NCBI RefSeq assembly: GCF_008123515.1 | Contig: NZ_VSSR01000070.1 | Location: forward strand, 27,115 to 91,114 | Length of the DNA stretch: 64,000 nt | Reading direction: 5' to 3' | Source: Bradyrhizobium cytisi | GTDB lineage: Bacteria > Pseudomonadota > Alphaproteobacteria > Rhizobiales > Xanthobacteraceae | Shown: positions 25,087 to 33,233 of the stretch, one piece after another | Layout: every line of letters begins with the position of its first letter | Numbering within the stretch: the first letter of the stretch is position 1 | The notes under the pieces: model-generated | Databases searched by the model: none | The model's input: the letters and a program-made list of their open reading frames with translations, nothing else | What the model was told of the DNA's origin: nothing | Program-made: the position numbers and the translations under genes

Positions 25087-26742
25087 ATGACGACAATAGA
25101 GAGCGCTGGAAGGATTTCAGGCGCTGGCGCAGGTTTTCTGGATCGCGAACGGACCGTCGCGACCGCTGGGTTCAATCGCTGGCTGGTGCCGCCGGCAGCA
25201 CTCTGCATCCATCTCTGCATTGGCATGGCCTACGGCTTCTCTGTGTTCTGGCTGCCGCTCTCGCGCGCGATCGGATTGACCGCGCCAAAGGCCTGTCCGG
25301 ACATCTCGCTCTGGCAGGAGCTGTTCACCACGACCTGCGACTGGAAGGTCGCGAGCCTAGGCTGGATGTATACGCTGTTCTTCGTCTTGCTCGGCGTATC
25401 CGCCGCGATCTGGGGTGGCTGGCTCGAGCGCGCCGGTCCGCGCAAGGCGGGCGCCGTCGCTGCCTGTTGTTGGGGCGGTGGCCTTCTGATCGGCGCTTTC
25501 GGCGTCTACGTCCATCAGCTCTGGATCATGTGGCTCGGTGCCGGCGTGATCGGTGGCGTGGGACTTGGACTCGGCTACATCTCCCCCGTGTCAACCTTGA
25601 TCAAATGGTTTCCGGATCGCCGCGGCATGGCGACCGGCATGGCCATTATGGGATTCGGCGGTGGTGCCATGATTGGAGCGCCTCTGGCCAACCTCTTGAT
25701 CAACTATTTCAAGACGCCCAACTCGGTTGGCGTCTGGGAGACCTTCGTCACGATGGGGGTGATCTATTTCGTCTTCATGATGATCGGCGCCTTCGCCTAC
25801 CGCGTGACCCCGGCCGGCTGGCAGCCCGAAGGCTGGACCCCGCCGAGCGAGAAGAAGTCGATGATCACCGAGCACCATGTGCACCTCGACAACGCGCACA
25901 AGACGCCGCAGTTCTGGCTGATCTGGTGGGTGCTCTGCTTGAACGTCTCGGCGGGCATCGGCGTGATCGGCATGGCCTCGCCGATGCTGCAGGAGATCTT
26001 CGCAGGCAAGCTGATCGGGCATCCGGAGTTGACCTTCAGCCAGCTCTCGGTTGAACAGAAGGCAGCGATCGCTGCGATCGCCGCAGGCTTCGCCGGCCTG
26101 CTGTCATTGTTCAACATCGGCGGCCGGTTCTTCTGGGCGTCGATGTCGGACCTCATGGGTCGCAAGAACACCTACTACACGTTCTTCATCCTCGGCATCG
26201 CGCTCTATGCGCTGGCGCCGACCTTCGCGGCGATGGGCTCGAAACTGCTGTTCGTGCTCGGCTTCGGCATCATCCTGTCGATGTATGGCGGCGGCTTCGC
26301 GACGGTGCCGGCCTATCTCGCCGACATGTTCGGAACGCAGTTCGTCGGCGCCATCCATGGCCGGCTGCTGACGGCATGGTCCACCGCGGGCATCATCGGT
26401 CCCGTTGTCGTGAACTACATCCGCGAGTTCCAGCTCGCGGCCGGCGTGCCTCGCGACCAGCTCTACAACACCACCATGTACATCCTTTGCGCCATGCTGA
26501 TCGCCGGCCTGATCTGCAACTATCTGATCAAGCCGGTCGATCCGAAGTGGAACATGAGCGAGGCCGAGGTTGCCAAGCTCCAGGCCGCGAGCGCCAAGAG
26601 CGATGCGTCGATCCAGCACGGCTCGTTCGGTATCGGCAAGGGCGGGCTGGACCTCAAGGCCGCACTGTTCTGGGCTTTTGTCGGCGTGCCGCTCGCCTGG
26701 GGCGTGTGGAAGACGCTGGAGAGCGCGGTGAAGATCTTCTGA
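25087..26742 (+). CDS. oxlT: Oxalate/formate MFS antiporter
   Basis: A 551-residue major facilitator protein. The ATG is chosen because GGAGGA lies seven bases upstream. Twelve or more membrane segments are visible, from PAALCIHLCIGMAYGFSVFWLPLSRAIG onward; the RRGMATGMAIMGFGGGAMIGAPLANLL segment and the second-half NIGGRFFWASMSDLMGRKNTYYTF (A-like motif) are typical of OxlT-like transporters. Such proteins exchange extracellular oxalate for intracellular formate. It is longer than the ~420-residue classic OxlT because of an insert with cysteines between helices 1 and 2 (ACPDISLWQELFTTTCDW) and a C-terminal extension with an extra helix. It leads toward the formate dehydrogenase genes. The oxalyl-CoA genes frc/oxc are not in the window. 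Confidence 0.88.
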   Translation: MTTIESAGRISGAGAGFLDRERTVATAGFNRWLVPPAALCIHLCIGMAYGFSVFWLPLSRAIGLTAPKACPDISLWQELFTTTCDWKVASLGWMYTLFFVLLGVSAAIWGGWLERAGPRKAGAVAACCWGGGLLIGAFGVYVHQLWIMWLGAGVIGGVGLGLGYISPVSTLIKWFPDRRGMATGMAIMGFGGGAMIGAPLANLLINYFKTPNSVGVWETFVTMGVIYFVFMMIGAFAYRVTPAGWQPEGWTPPSEKKSMITEHHVHLDNAHKTPQFWLIWWVLCLNVSAGIGVIGMASPMLQEIFAGKLIGHPELTFSQLSVEQKAAIAAIAAGFAGLLSLFNIGGRFFWASMSDLMGRKNTYYTFFILGIALYALAPTFAAMGSKLLFVLGFGIILSMYGGGFATVPAYLADMFGTQFVGAIHGRLLTAWSTAGIIGPVVVNYIREFQLAAGVPRDQLYNTTMYILCAMLIAGLICNYLIKPVDPKWNMSEAEVAKLQAASAKSDASIQHGSFGIGKGGLDLKAALFWAFVGVPLAWGVWKTLESAVKIF

Positions 26743-26822
26743 TCGTAATATGATCGCCGCGGCGCGCCGCTCGCGCGCGTCGCGGTCGCCATACCGTGAA
26801 AAAGAACATCTGGGGGATTTCG

Positions 26823-27107
26823 ATGGTTCGCAACTTCGCTAATGTCGCCGCCGTGCTGCTCGTTGCCGGAGCGCTCCACTCCGCCTCAGCGCAGACAGCA
26901 ACGGCTCCCGCTGCCCCGGCGCCTGCTGCAACGACCGAAGCTAAGCCGGGCAAGATCAAGCTCACCATGCAGAAGCTGAAGGACATGAAGGCAAAGTGGG
27001 CGGCCAACAAGCCGAAGCTGAAGGCCTGCCGCACTGAGGTGAAGTCCAAGGGCCTAGCCGGCGATGACCGCTGGTTCTACATCGAAGAGTGCATGAACAA
27101 GACCTGA
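26823..27107 (+). CDS. PsiF-like small secreted protein
   Basis: A 94-residue protein with a Sec signal peptide (about 22 residues ending SASA-Q), an Ala/Pro/Thr linker and a short basic domain with two Cys (KACRTEVKSKGLAGDDRWFYIEECM) resembling the PsiF repeat (C...GL.GDDR..FM..C). The start with GGGGGA upstream is preferred over the GTG at 26796. Its function is unknown. It lies between the antiporter and formate dehydrogenase genes in the same direction, with a 150-base gap to the latter. Confidence 0.6.
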   Translation: MVRNFANVAAVLLVAGALHSASAQTATAPAAPAPAATTEAKPGKIKLTMQKLKDMKAKWAANKPKLKACRTEVKSKGLAGDDRWFYIEECMNKT

Positions 27108-27133
27108 GGTCGGGTTCCGCGAACCGCTCGAGA

Positions 27134-27179
27134 TAAGGGGCACGTGGCTTGTTGGCTGCATGTCCCTTAAATGCTTATT
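27134..27179 (+). terminator. Possible hairpin after the PsiF-like gene
   Basis: AAGGGGCACGTGGC and GCTGCATGTCCCTT can pair imperfectly across a short loop and are followed by an AT-rich tract. It may separate the psiF-like transcript from the formate dehydrogenase operon. Confidence 0.35.
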
Positions 27180-27261
27180 GGGACGTATGAATTCTATTGG
27201 CATCTGGCATGCCAAAGACTAGGATTGGACCTGTTCGAAAGAAGGTTTACGAGACGCAGCG

Positions 27262-28965
27262 ATGAGCCATGACGTGCACGAGGTCCGCTCGTTCGAACAT
27301 CCGGGCGAGGGACGCAAGCGAGCCAAGGCCACGCCCAAGGGGCGGCAGGTCGATCCGACCGCCGCGCACGAGATCGAGCAATTGCTCGGCGATCGCCCGC
27401 GGCGGCGCGATCTCCTGATCGAGCATCTGCACCTGATCCAGGACAAATATCGCCAGATCTCGGCCGCGCATCTTGTCGCACTCGCTGACGAGATGAAGCT
27501 CGCCTTCGCCGAAGTGTTCGAGACCGCGACCTTCTACGCGCATTTCGACGTGGTGAAGGAAGGCGAGCCCGATATCGCTCCGCTGACGATCCGCGTCTGC
27601 GACTCGCTGACCTGCGCGATGCTCGGCGGCGAGAAGCTGCTTGAGGATCTGCAGAGCGCATCGGGACCCGGCATTCGCGTCGTGCGCGCGCCCTGCGTCG
27701 GCCGCTGCGATACGGCGCCGATCGCAGAAGTCGGCCACAACTTCGTCGACCATGCGACCGTGGCCAATGTGATCGCCGCCGCAAAGGCCGGCGATACCCA
27801 CCCGCATCTACCGAAATATATCGACTACGACGCCTATGTCGCCGGCGGCGGCTACAAGCTGCTCAACCGGATGCTCTCCGGCGAATTGCCGAAGGACGAT
27901 CTGCTGAAGGCGCTCGACGATGCCTCGCTGCGCGGCCTCGGCGGCGCGGGTTTCCCGACAGGGCGCAAATGGCGCGCGGTGCTCGGCGAACCCGGTCCGC
28001 GCCTGATGGCGATCAACGGCGACGAGGGCGAGCCCGGCACGTTCAAGGACCGCGTCTATCTCGAAAGCGATCCGCATCGTTTCATCGAGGGCATGCTGAT
28101 CGGCGCGCATGTGGTGCAGGCCTCCGACGTCTACATTTATCTGCGCGACGAATATCCCGCCTCGCGCGAGATTTTGGAGCGCGAGATCGCGAAGCTCCCC
28201 GCGGGTGGTCCGACGCTCCACATGCGCCGCGGCGCCGGCGCTTACATCTGCGGAGAAGAGTCCTCGCTGCTCGAAAGCATCGAGGGCAAGCGCGGCCTGC
28301 CCCGGCACAAGCCGCCCTATCCGTTCCAGGTCGGCCTGTTCGGCCTGCCGACGCTGATCAACAACATCGAGACGCTGTGGTGGGTGCGCGACATCGTCGA
28401 GAATGGCGCCGACTGGTGGAAGGGCCATGGTCGTCATGAACGCCATGGCCTGCGCAGCTTCTCGGTGTCGGGCCGCGTCAAGAACCCCGGCATGAAGCTC
28501 GCACCATCAGGCATTACCGTGCGCGAGCTGATCGACGAATATTGCGGCGGTATGGCCGATGGCCACCAGTTCTACGCGTATCTTCCGGGCGGCGCGTCCG
28601 GCGGCATTCTGCCGGCATCGATGGACGACATCCCGCTCGATTTCGGCACGCTGGAGAAATACGGCTGCTTCATCGGTTCGGCGGCGATCGTGATCCTGTC
28701 GCACAAGGACAGCGTGCGCGCAGCCGCGCTGAACCTGATGAAGTTCTTCGAGGACGAAAGCTGCGGCCAGTGCACCCCGTGTCGCGTCGGAACCCAGAAG
28801 GCGGCGCAACTCATGCAGAAGCCGGTCTGGAACCGCGCCTTGCTGGAAGAATTGAGCCAGGCGATGCGCGATGCCTCGATCTGCGGGCTCGGACAGGCGG
28901 CATCGAATCCGCTGTCCACCGTGATCAAATATTTCCCTGACGAGTTCAAGGAAGCGGCCGAATGA
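27262..28965 (+). CDS. fdh1B: NAD-dependent formate dehydrogenase beta subunit (fused NuoE/NuoF type)
   Basis: A 567-residue fusion. Residues 30-165 are NuoE/FdsG-like with the [2Fe-2S] ligands Cys113, Cys118, Cys145 and Cys149 (VCDSLTC...APCVGRC). Residues 185-567 are NuoF/FdsB-like: FMN-binding GLGGAGFPTG (226 on), the NADH site NGDEGEPGTFKDRVYLESD, and the [4Fe-4S] ligands Cys501, Cys504, Cys507 and Cys541. It passes electrons from the alpha subunit to NAD+. The separate FdsG and FdsB of Cupriavidus are here one chain, the arrangement of the heterodimeric Fdh1 of Methylobacterium. The next gene overlaps its stop by four bases (ATGA), giving tight coupling. Confidence 0.92.
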   Translation: MSHDVHEVRSFEHPGEGRKRAKATPKGRQVDPTAAHEIEQLLGDRPRRRDLLIEHLHLIQDKYRQISAAHLVALADEMKLAFAEVFETATFYAHFDVVKEGEPDIAPLTIRVCDSLTCAMLGGEKLLEDLQSASGPGIRVVRAPCVGRCDTAPIAEVGHNFVDHATVANVIAAAKAGDTHPHLPKYIDYDAYVAGGGYKLLNRMLSGELPKDDLLKALDDASLRGLGGAGFPTGRKWRAVLGEPGPRLMAINGDEGEPGTFKDRVYLESDPHRFIEGMLIGAHVVQASDVYIYLRDEYPASREILEREIAKLPAGGPTLHMRRGAGAYICGEESSLLESIEGKRGLPRHKPPYPFQVGLFGLPTLINNIETLWWVRDIVENGADWWKGHGRHERHGLRSFSVSGRVKNPGMKLAPSGITVRELIDEYCGGMADGHQFYAYLPGGASGGILPASMDDIPLDFGTLEKYGCFIGSAAIVILSHKDSVRAAALNLMKFFEDESCGQCTPCRVGTQKAAQLMQKPVWNRALLEELSQAMRDASICGLGQAASNPLSTVIKYFPDEFKEAAE

Positions 28966-31727
28966 CCAGAATTACGTTCGAGCTCGACGGCAAGCAGGTC
29001 GAAGCCAGTCCCGGCGAGACGATCTGGCAGGTGGCCAACCGCCAGGGCCGCGAGATTCCGCATCTCTGCTATTCGCCCGCGCCCGATTATCGCCCTGACG
29101 GCAATTGCCGCGCCTGCATGGTCGAGATCGAGGGTGAGCGCGTGCTGGCGGCGTCCTGCAAGCGCACGCCGTCGGTCGGCATGAAGGTGAAGACCGAATC
29201 CGCGCGTGCAGTGTCGGCGCAGAAGATGGTGATGGAGCTGCTGGTCGCCGACCAGCCGGCGCGCGAGACTTCGCACGATCCGGATTCGAAGTTCTGGCAC
29301 TGGGCCGAGACGACAGGCGTCACCGAGAGCCGCTTCCCCGCCGCCGAGCGCTGGGAGACCGATGCCAGCCATCCGGCGATGCGCGTCAATCTCGATGCCT
29401 GCATCCAGTGCGGCCTCTGCGTGCGCGCCTGCCGCGAGGTCCAGGTCAACGACGTCATCGGCATGGCCTATCGCAGCCATGGCTCGAAGATCGTGTTCGA
29501 CTTCGACGATCCCATGGGCGAGTCCACTTGCGTCGCCTGCGGCGAATGCGTGCAGGCCTGCCCGACCGGCGCGTTGATGCCGGCCGTGATGCTGGACGAC
29601 AAGCAGACGCGCGTCACCTATGCCGACCGGAAGGTGGATTCGCTCTGCCCGTTCTGCGGCGTCGGCTGCCAGGTGACCTACGAGGTCAAGGACGAGAAGG
29701 TGATCTATGCCGAGGGCCGCGATGGCCCCGCCAATCACAACCGTCTTTGCGTCAAGGGCCGCTTCGGCTTCGACTATATTCACCACCCGCACCGCCTGAC
29801 AAAGCCGTTGGTGCGGCTGCCGAATGCGAAGAAGGATTCCAACGACCAGGTCGACCCCGCCAACCCCTTCACGCATTTTCGTGAAGCGAGCTGGGATGAG
29901 GCGCTCGACATTGCCGCCAAGGGTCTCGTCAATATCCGGGATGAGAAGGGCGTGAAGGCGCTGGCAGGCTTCGGTTCGGCCAAGGGCTCGAATGAAGAGG
30001 CCTATCTGTTCCAGAAGCTGGTGCGCACCGGCTTCGGCTCGAACAATGTCGACCACTGCACCCGTCTGTGCCACGCCTCGTCGGTGGCGGCGCTGTTCGA
30101 GGGCCTCAGCTCGGGCGCGGTGTCGGCGCCGTTCTCGGCGGCTATGGATGCCGAGGTGATCTGGGTGATCGGTGCCAATCCGACGGTAAATCATCCCGTC
30201 GCCGCGACCTACATCAAGAACGCGGCCAAGAACGGCGCAAAGCTGTTCGTGATGGACCCGCGCCGGCAGACGCTGTCGCGTCACGCCACCAAGCATCTGC
30301 AGTTCAAGCCTGGCTCCGACGTCGCCATGCTGAATGCGATGATCAACACGATCATCACCGAAGGCCTGACCGACGACCAGTACATCGCCGGCTATACCGA
30401 GGGCTTTGAGGATCTCAAGGAGAAGATCAAGGATTTCACGCCGGAGAAGATGGAGCCGATCTGCGGCATTGCGGCGCAGACGCTGCGCGAGGTCGCCCGG
30501 ACCTATGCGCGGGCAAAATCGTCGATCATCTTCTGGGGCATGGGCATCAGCCAGCACGTCCATGGCACCGACAATGCACGGTGTTTGATTGCGCTCGCAC
30601 TGATCACCGGCCAGGTCGGCCGTCCCGGCACAGGCCTGCATCCGCTGCGTGGCCAGAACAACGTGCAGGGCGCCTCCGACGCCGGCCTGATCCCGATGTT
30701 CCTGCCGGACTATCAGCCGGTCGGCCGCGACGACATGCGCGGGGCGTTCGAGAAGCTGTGGGGCCAGGACCTCGATCCCGTCCGCGGCCTGACCGTAGTC
30801 GAGATCATGAACGCGATCCATGCCGGCGAGATCAAGGGCATGTATATCGAGGGCGAGAACCCCGCGATGTCCGATCCCGATCTCCAGCACGCGCGCCAGG
30901 CGCTCGCCATGCTCGATCATCTCGTGGTGCAGGATCTGTTCGTCACCGAGACCGCCTTCCACGCCGACGTCATCCTGCCGGCCTCGGCCTTTGCGGAAAA
31001 GGAAGGCTCGTTCACCAACACCGATCGCCGCGTGCAGCTCGCGCGCCAGGTGATCAAGCCGCCCGGCGATGCGCGGCAGGATCTCTGGATCATCCAGGAG
31101 ATCGGCAAGCGCATGGGCCTGCCGTGGAATTACGCCGGCCCGGGCGAGGTCTACACCGAGATGGCGGAGCTGATGCCGTCGCTCAAGAACATCAGCTGGG
31201 AGCGGCTGGTGCGCGAAGGCGCCGTCACCTATCCGGCCGACGATCCGAACAAGCCCGGCAACGAGATCATCTTCACCACGGGCTTCCCGACCGCGAGCGG
31301 CCGCGGCAAGATCGTGCCGGCCCATGTCATTCCGCCGGACGAAGTGCCCGACGACGAATATCCGATGGTGTTCTCCACCGGCCGGGTGCTGGAGCACTGG
31401 CACACCGGCTCGATGACCCGTCGCGCCCAGGTGCTCGACCAGATCGAGCCCGAGGCGGTTGCGTTCATGTCGCCAAAGGACATGCGCAAGAAGAAGCTGC
31501 TGCCCGGCGATTTCATTCGGCTGGAGACCCGCCGCGGCGCGATCGAGGTCAAGGTTCGCTCCGACCGCGACGTGCCGGAGAACATGGTGTTCATGCCGTT
31601 CTGCTACGCGGAAGCGGCGGCGAACCTGCTGACCAACCCGGCGCTCGATCCGTTCGGCAAGATCCCGGAATTCAAGTTCTGCGCGGCGAGGGCCGAACGC
31701 GCGGAGATGCGGGACGCGGCGGAATAG
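28962..31727 (+). CDS. fdh1A: Formate dehydrogenase alpha subunit (Cys type, Mo/W-bis-MGD)
   Basis: A 921-residue catalytic subunit. The N-terminal NuoG-like [2Fe-2S] domain has Cys36, Cys49, Cys52 and Cys66; two ferredoxin [4Fe-4S] motifs follow (Cys147/150/153/157 and Cys190/193/196/200), then the proximal cluster Cys229/232/236/263. In NNVDHCTRLCHASSV, Cys370 occupies the selenocysteine position of E. coli FdhF and is followed by the conserved His371. The molybdopterin domain continues to about 780 (RPGTGLHPLRGQNNVQGASD) and the dinucleotide-binding domain ends the chain. No cleavable signal is seen, so it is cytoplasmic. It oxidises formate to CO2. Whether Mo or W is used cannot be read, but the TupA-like gene nearby makes W possible. 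Confidence 0.93.
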   Translation: MTRITFELDGKQVEASPGETIWQVANRQGREIPHLCYSPAPDYRPDGNCRACMVEIEGERVLAASCKRTPSVGMKVKTESARAVSAQKMVMELLVADQPARETSHDPDSKFWHWAETTGVTESRFPAAERWETDASHPAMRVNLDACIQCGLCVRACREVQVNDVIGMAYRSHGSKIVFDFDDPMGESTCVACGECVQACPTGALMPAVMLDDKQTRVTYADRKVDSLCPFCGVGCQVTYEVKDEKVIYAEGRDGPANHNRLCVKGRFGFDYIHHPHRLTKPLVRLPNAKKDSNDQVDPANPFTHFREASWDEALDIAAKGLVNIRDEKGVKALAGFGSAKGSNEEAYLFQKLVRTGFGSNNVDHCTRLCHASSVAALFEGLSSGAVSAPFSAAMDAEVIWVIGANPTVNHPVAATYIKNAAKNGAKLFVMDPRRQTLSRHATKHLQFKPGSDVAMLNAMINTIITEGLTDDQYIAGYTEGFEDLKEKIKDFTPEKMEPICGIAAQTLREVARTYARAKSSIIFWGMGISQHVHGTDNARCLIALALITGQVGRPGTGLHPLRGQNNVQGASDAGLIPMFLPDYQPVGRDDMRGAFEKLWGQDLDPVRGLTVVEIMNAIHAGEIKGMYIEGENPAMSDPDLQHARQALAMLDHLVVQDLFVTETAFHADVILPASAFAEKEGSFTNTDRRVQLARQVIKPPGDARQDLWIIQEIGKRMGLPWNYAGPGEVYTEMAELMPSLKNISWERLVREGAVTYPADDPNKPGNEIIFTTGFPTASGRGKIVPAHVIPPDEVPDDEYPMVFSTGRVLEHWHTGSMTRRAQVLDQIEPEAVAFMSPKDMRKKKLLPGDFIRLETRRGAIEVKVRSDRDVPENMVFMPFCYAEAAANLLTNPALDPFGKIPEFKFCAARAERAEMRDAAE

Positions 31728-31893
31728 CAATCCGCGAAAACAACCCCATGCACAGTAGAACGGGGGTTGAAAGGCTTGAGGAATTTTCGGTCTTGCCGAA
31801 ACGACTTGCAGCGTCGGGCAAAACACCTGTATCAATGCATGGTCACCACAGCGCCCGGATTTTCCGTTTGCAAGGGCTGTGGTAAACGTAACC

Positions 31894-32370
31894 ATGTCCA
31901 AAGTCACCCCAGCCACCCGCGCGCTCACCGCCGCTGGCGTTGGCTTCACCATCCACGCCTACGATTACGATCCGGAGGCCGAAAGCATCGGGCGGCAGGC
32001 GGCCGCCGCGCTCAGTGAGGATCCGGCGCGCGTCTTGAAAACGCTGATGGCGCTGGTGGACGGCAAGTCGTCGGTCTGTGTCATCGTTCCGTCCGACCAG
32101 GAAGTCTCGATGAAAAAGCTCGCCGCGGCCGTGAGCGGCAAGTCGGCGCAGATGATGAAGCCGCCGGAGGCCGAGCGTGTCACCGGCTACAAGGTCGGTG
32201 GCATCAGCCCATTCGGGCAGCGCAAGCAGGTCGGCACCGTGATCGAGCAGACCGCGCTCGCCCATGACTTGGTCTATCTCAATGGCGGTCAGCGCGGCCT
32301 ACAGGTGCGGATGAAGCCGACCGATGTGCGGGATGCGTTGAAGGCGATCGTGGCGGACGTGATCGCGTAG
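31894..32370 (+). CDS. ybaK: Cys-tRNA(Pro) deacylase YbaK/EbsC
   Basis: A 158-residue protein with the YbaK fold: IHAYDYDPEAESIGRQAAAAL near the N terminus, VLKTLMALVDGKSSVCVIVPSDQEVSMKKLAAA with the catalytic-site lysine (VLKTL), and GYKVGGISPFGQRK in the substrate pocket. The enzyme clears Cys mischarged onto tRNA-Pro. The ATG at 31894 matches the family N terminus. It stands alone between the formate dehydrogenase and the GntR gene. Confidence 0.9.
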   Translation: MSKVTPATRALTAAGVGFTIHAYDYDPEAESIGRQAAAALSEDPARVLKTLMALVDGKSSVCVIVPSDQEVSMKKLAAAVSGKSAQMMKPPEAERVTGYKVGGISPFGQRKQVGTVIEQTALAHDLVYLNGGQRGLQVRMKPTDVRDALKAIVADVIA

Positions 32371-32380
32371 GGCTCTTGCC

Positions 32381-33076
32381 CTACTGTTTCTGCAACAGCT
32401 TGAGCCGGCAGCGTAGCGCCTCGCGGACATGCGCGCGGGCGAGTTGCTCGGCCTTGTCGCCATCGCGTGCGGCGATGGCGTCGATGATAGCCTGATGCTC
32501 GCCATGGCTGGTCGAGGGGCGCCCCGTCACGATGAAGGTGGTCGGGCCGAGCAGCGCGATCCAGTCCTGCAATTCCCGCGACGCGTTGTCGAGATAGCGG
32601 TTGCGCGCGGCGCGGCAGATGGCTTCGTGAAAGGCGCGGTTGAGCCTTGCCATTTCTCCTGCCATCCCGGCGGCATCGGTCTCGGGCGCCTCGACAAAGG
32701 CCTGCTCGATATCCCTGAGCGCGTGGATCTCCGGCGCAGACGCGTGCTCGGCGGCGAGGCGCGCGGCGGCGCCCTCCATGATCTCACGCATGGCGTAGAG
32801 CTCGAGCACCTCCGATATGTCGAGGTTGCGGACGATCAGCCCGCGGCCGCCGGCGGGCTCGACGAAGCCGCGTGCCGCGAGACGGCCCAGAGCTTCGCGC
32901 ACCGGCGTACGGCTGACCTTGAGGCGCTGGGCGACCTCTTCCTCACGCAGGCGATCGCCGGCGCGGTAGTTGCCGGCCTGGAGCGCCTCGCAGAGCGAGC
33001 GGAACACCGCTTCGCCCAGCGCCACGCCGCCGCCACGTGCGATCGATCCGCCTGCCTTTGCCGGGCGTCTGGCCAT
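32381..33076 (-). CDS. GntR-family (FCD) transcriptional regulator, probable tcuAB regulator
   Basis: The 231-residue protein has a GntR winged helix (VFRSLCEALQAGNYRAGDRLREEEVAQRLKVSRTPVREALGRLAARGFVE) and a C-terminal all-helical FCD effector domain with metal/ligand His residues (LNRAFHEAICRAARN; STSHGEHQAIIDAI). It is divergent from tcuA, and a GTATAC-centred palindrome typical of FCD regulators lies between. It replaces the LysR-type TcuR known from Salmonella. The ligand is presumably tricarballylate or a related tricarboxylate, by context only. Confidence 0.85.
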   Translation of the reverse strand: MARRPAKAGGSIARGGGVALGEAVFRSLCEALQAGNYRAGDRLREEEVAQRLKVSRTPVREALGRLAARGFVEPAGGRGLIVRNLDISEVLELYAMREIMEGAAARLAAEHASAPEIHALRDIEQAFVEAPETDAAGMAGEMARLNRAFHEAICRAARNRYLDNASRELQDWIALLGPTTFIVTGRPSTSHGEHQAIIDAIAARDGDKAEQLARAHVREALRCRLKLLQKQ

Positions 33077-33142
33077 GAATCCTCGGGCTCGCAATGCGCA
33101 TCCTGCCCATGCACAGATGCCGCTTTGCACCAAATGTATATC

Positions 33143-33154
33143 TTTGTATACAAA
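33143..33154. promoter_or_regulatory. GTATAC palindrome, probable GntR operator
   Basis: TTTGTATACAAA is a perfect 12-bp palindrome located between the divergent GntR and tcuA genes, with a related half site (ATGTATAT) about eight bases to the left. FCD-type GntR proteins commonly bind TNGTATACNA-type sites, so this is the best operator candidate for both genes. Confidence 0.6.
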
Positions 33155-33233
33155 AGTACGCAATGATGGATCGGCTTGACCGGGGCGGCCCGCGGGCAGA
33201 ATGTCTCTAACCTCGTCGCATCGGACAGACGGC

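Noticed and set aside
28572..31952. A 1126-codon open frame on the minus strand
   Set aside because: It is antisense to the formate dehydrogenase alpha gene; its length is caused by high GC3 in the real gene. Composition (His/Arg/Ala-rich) matches no protein.
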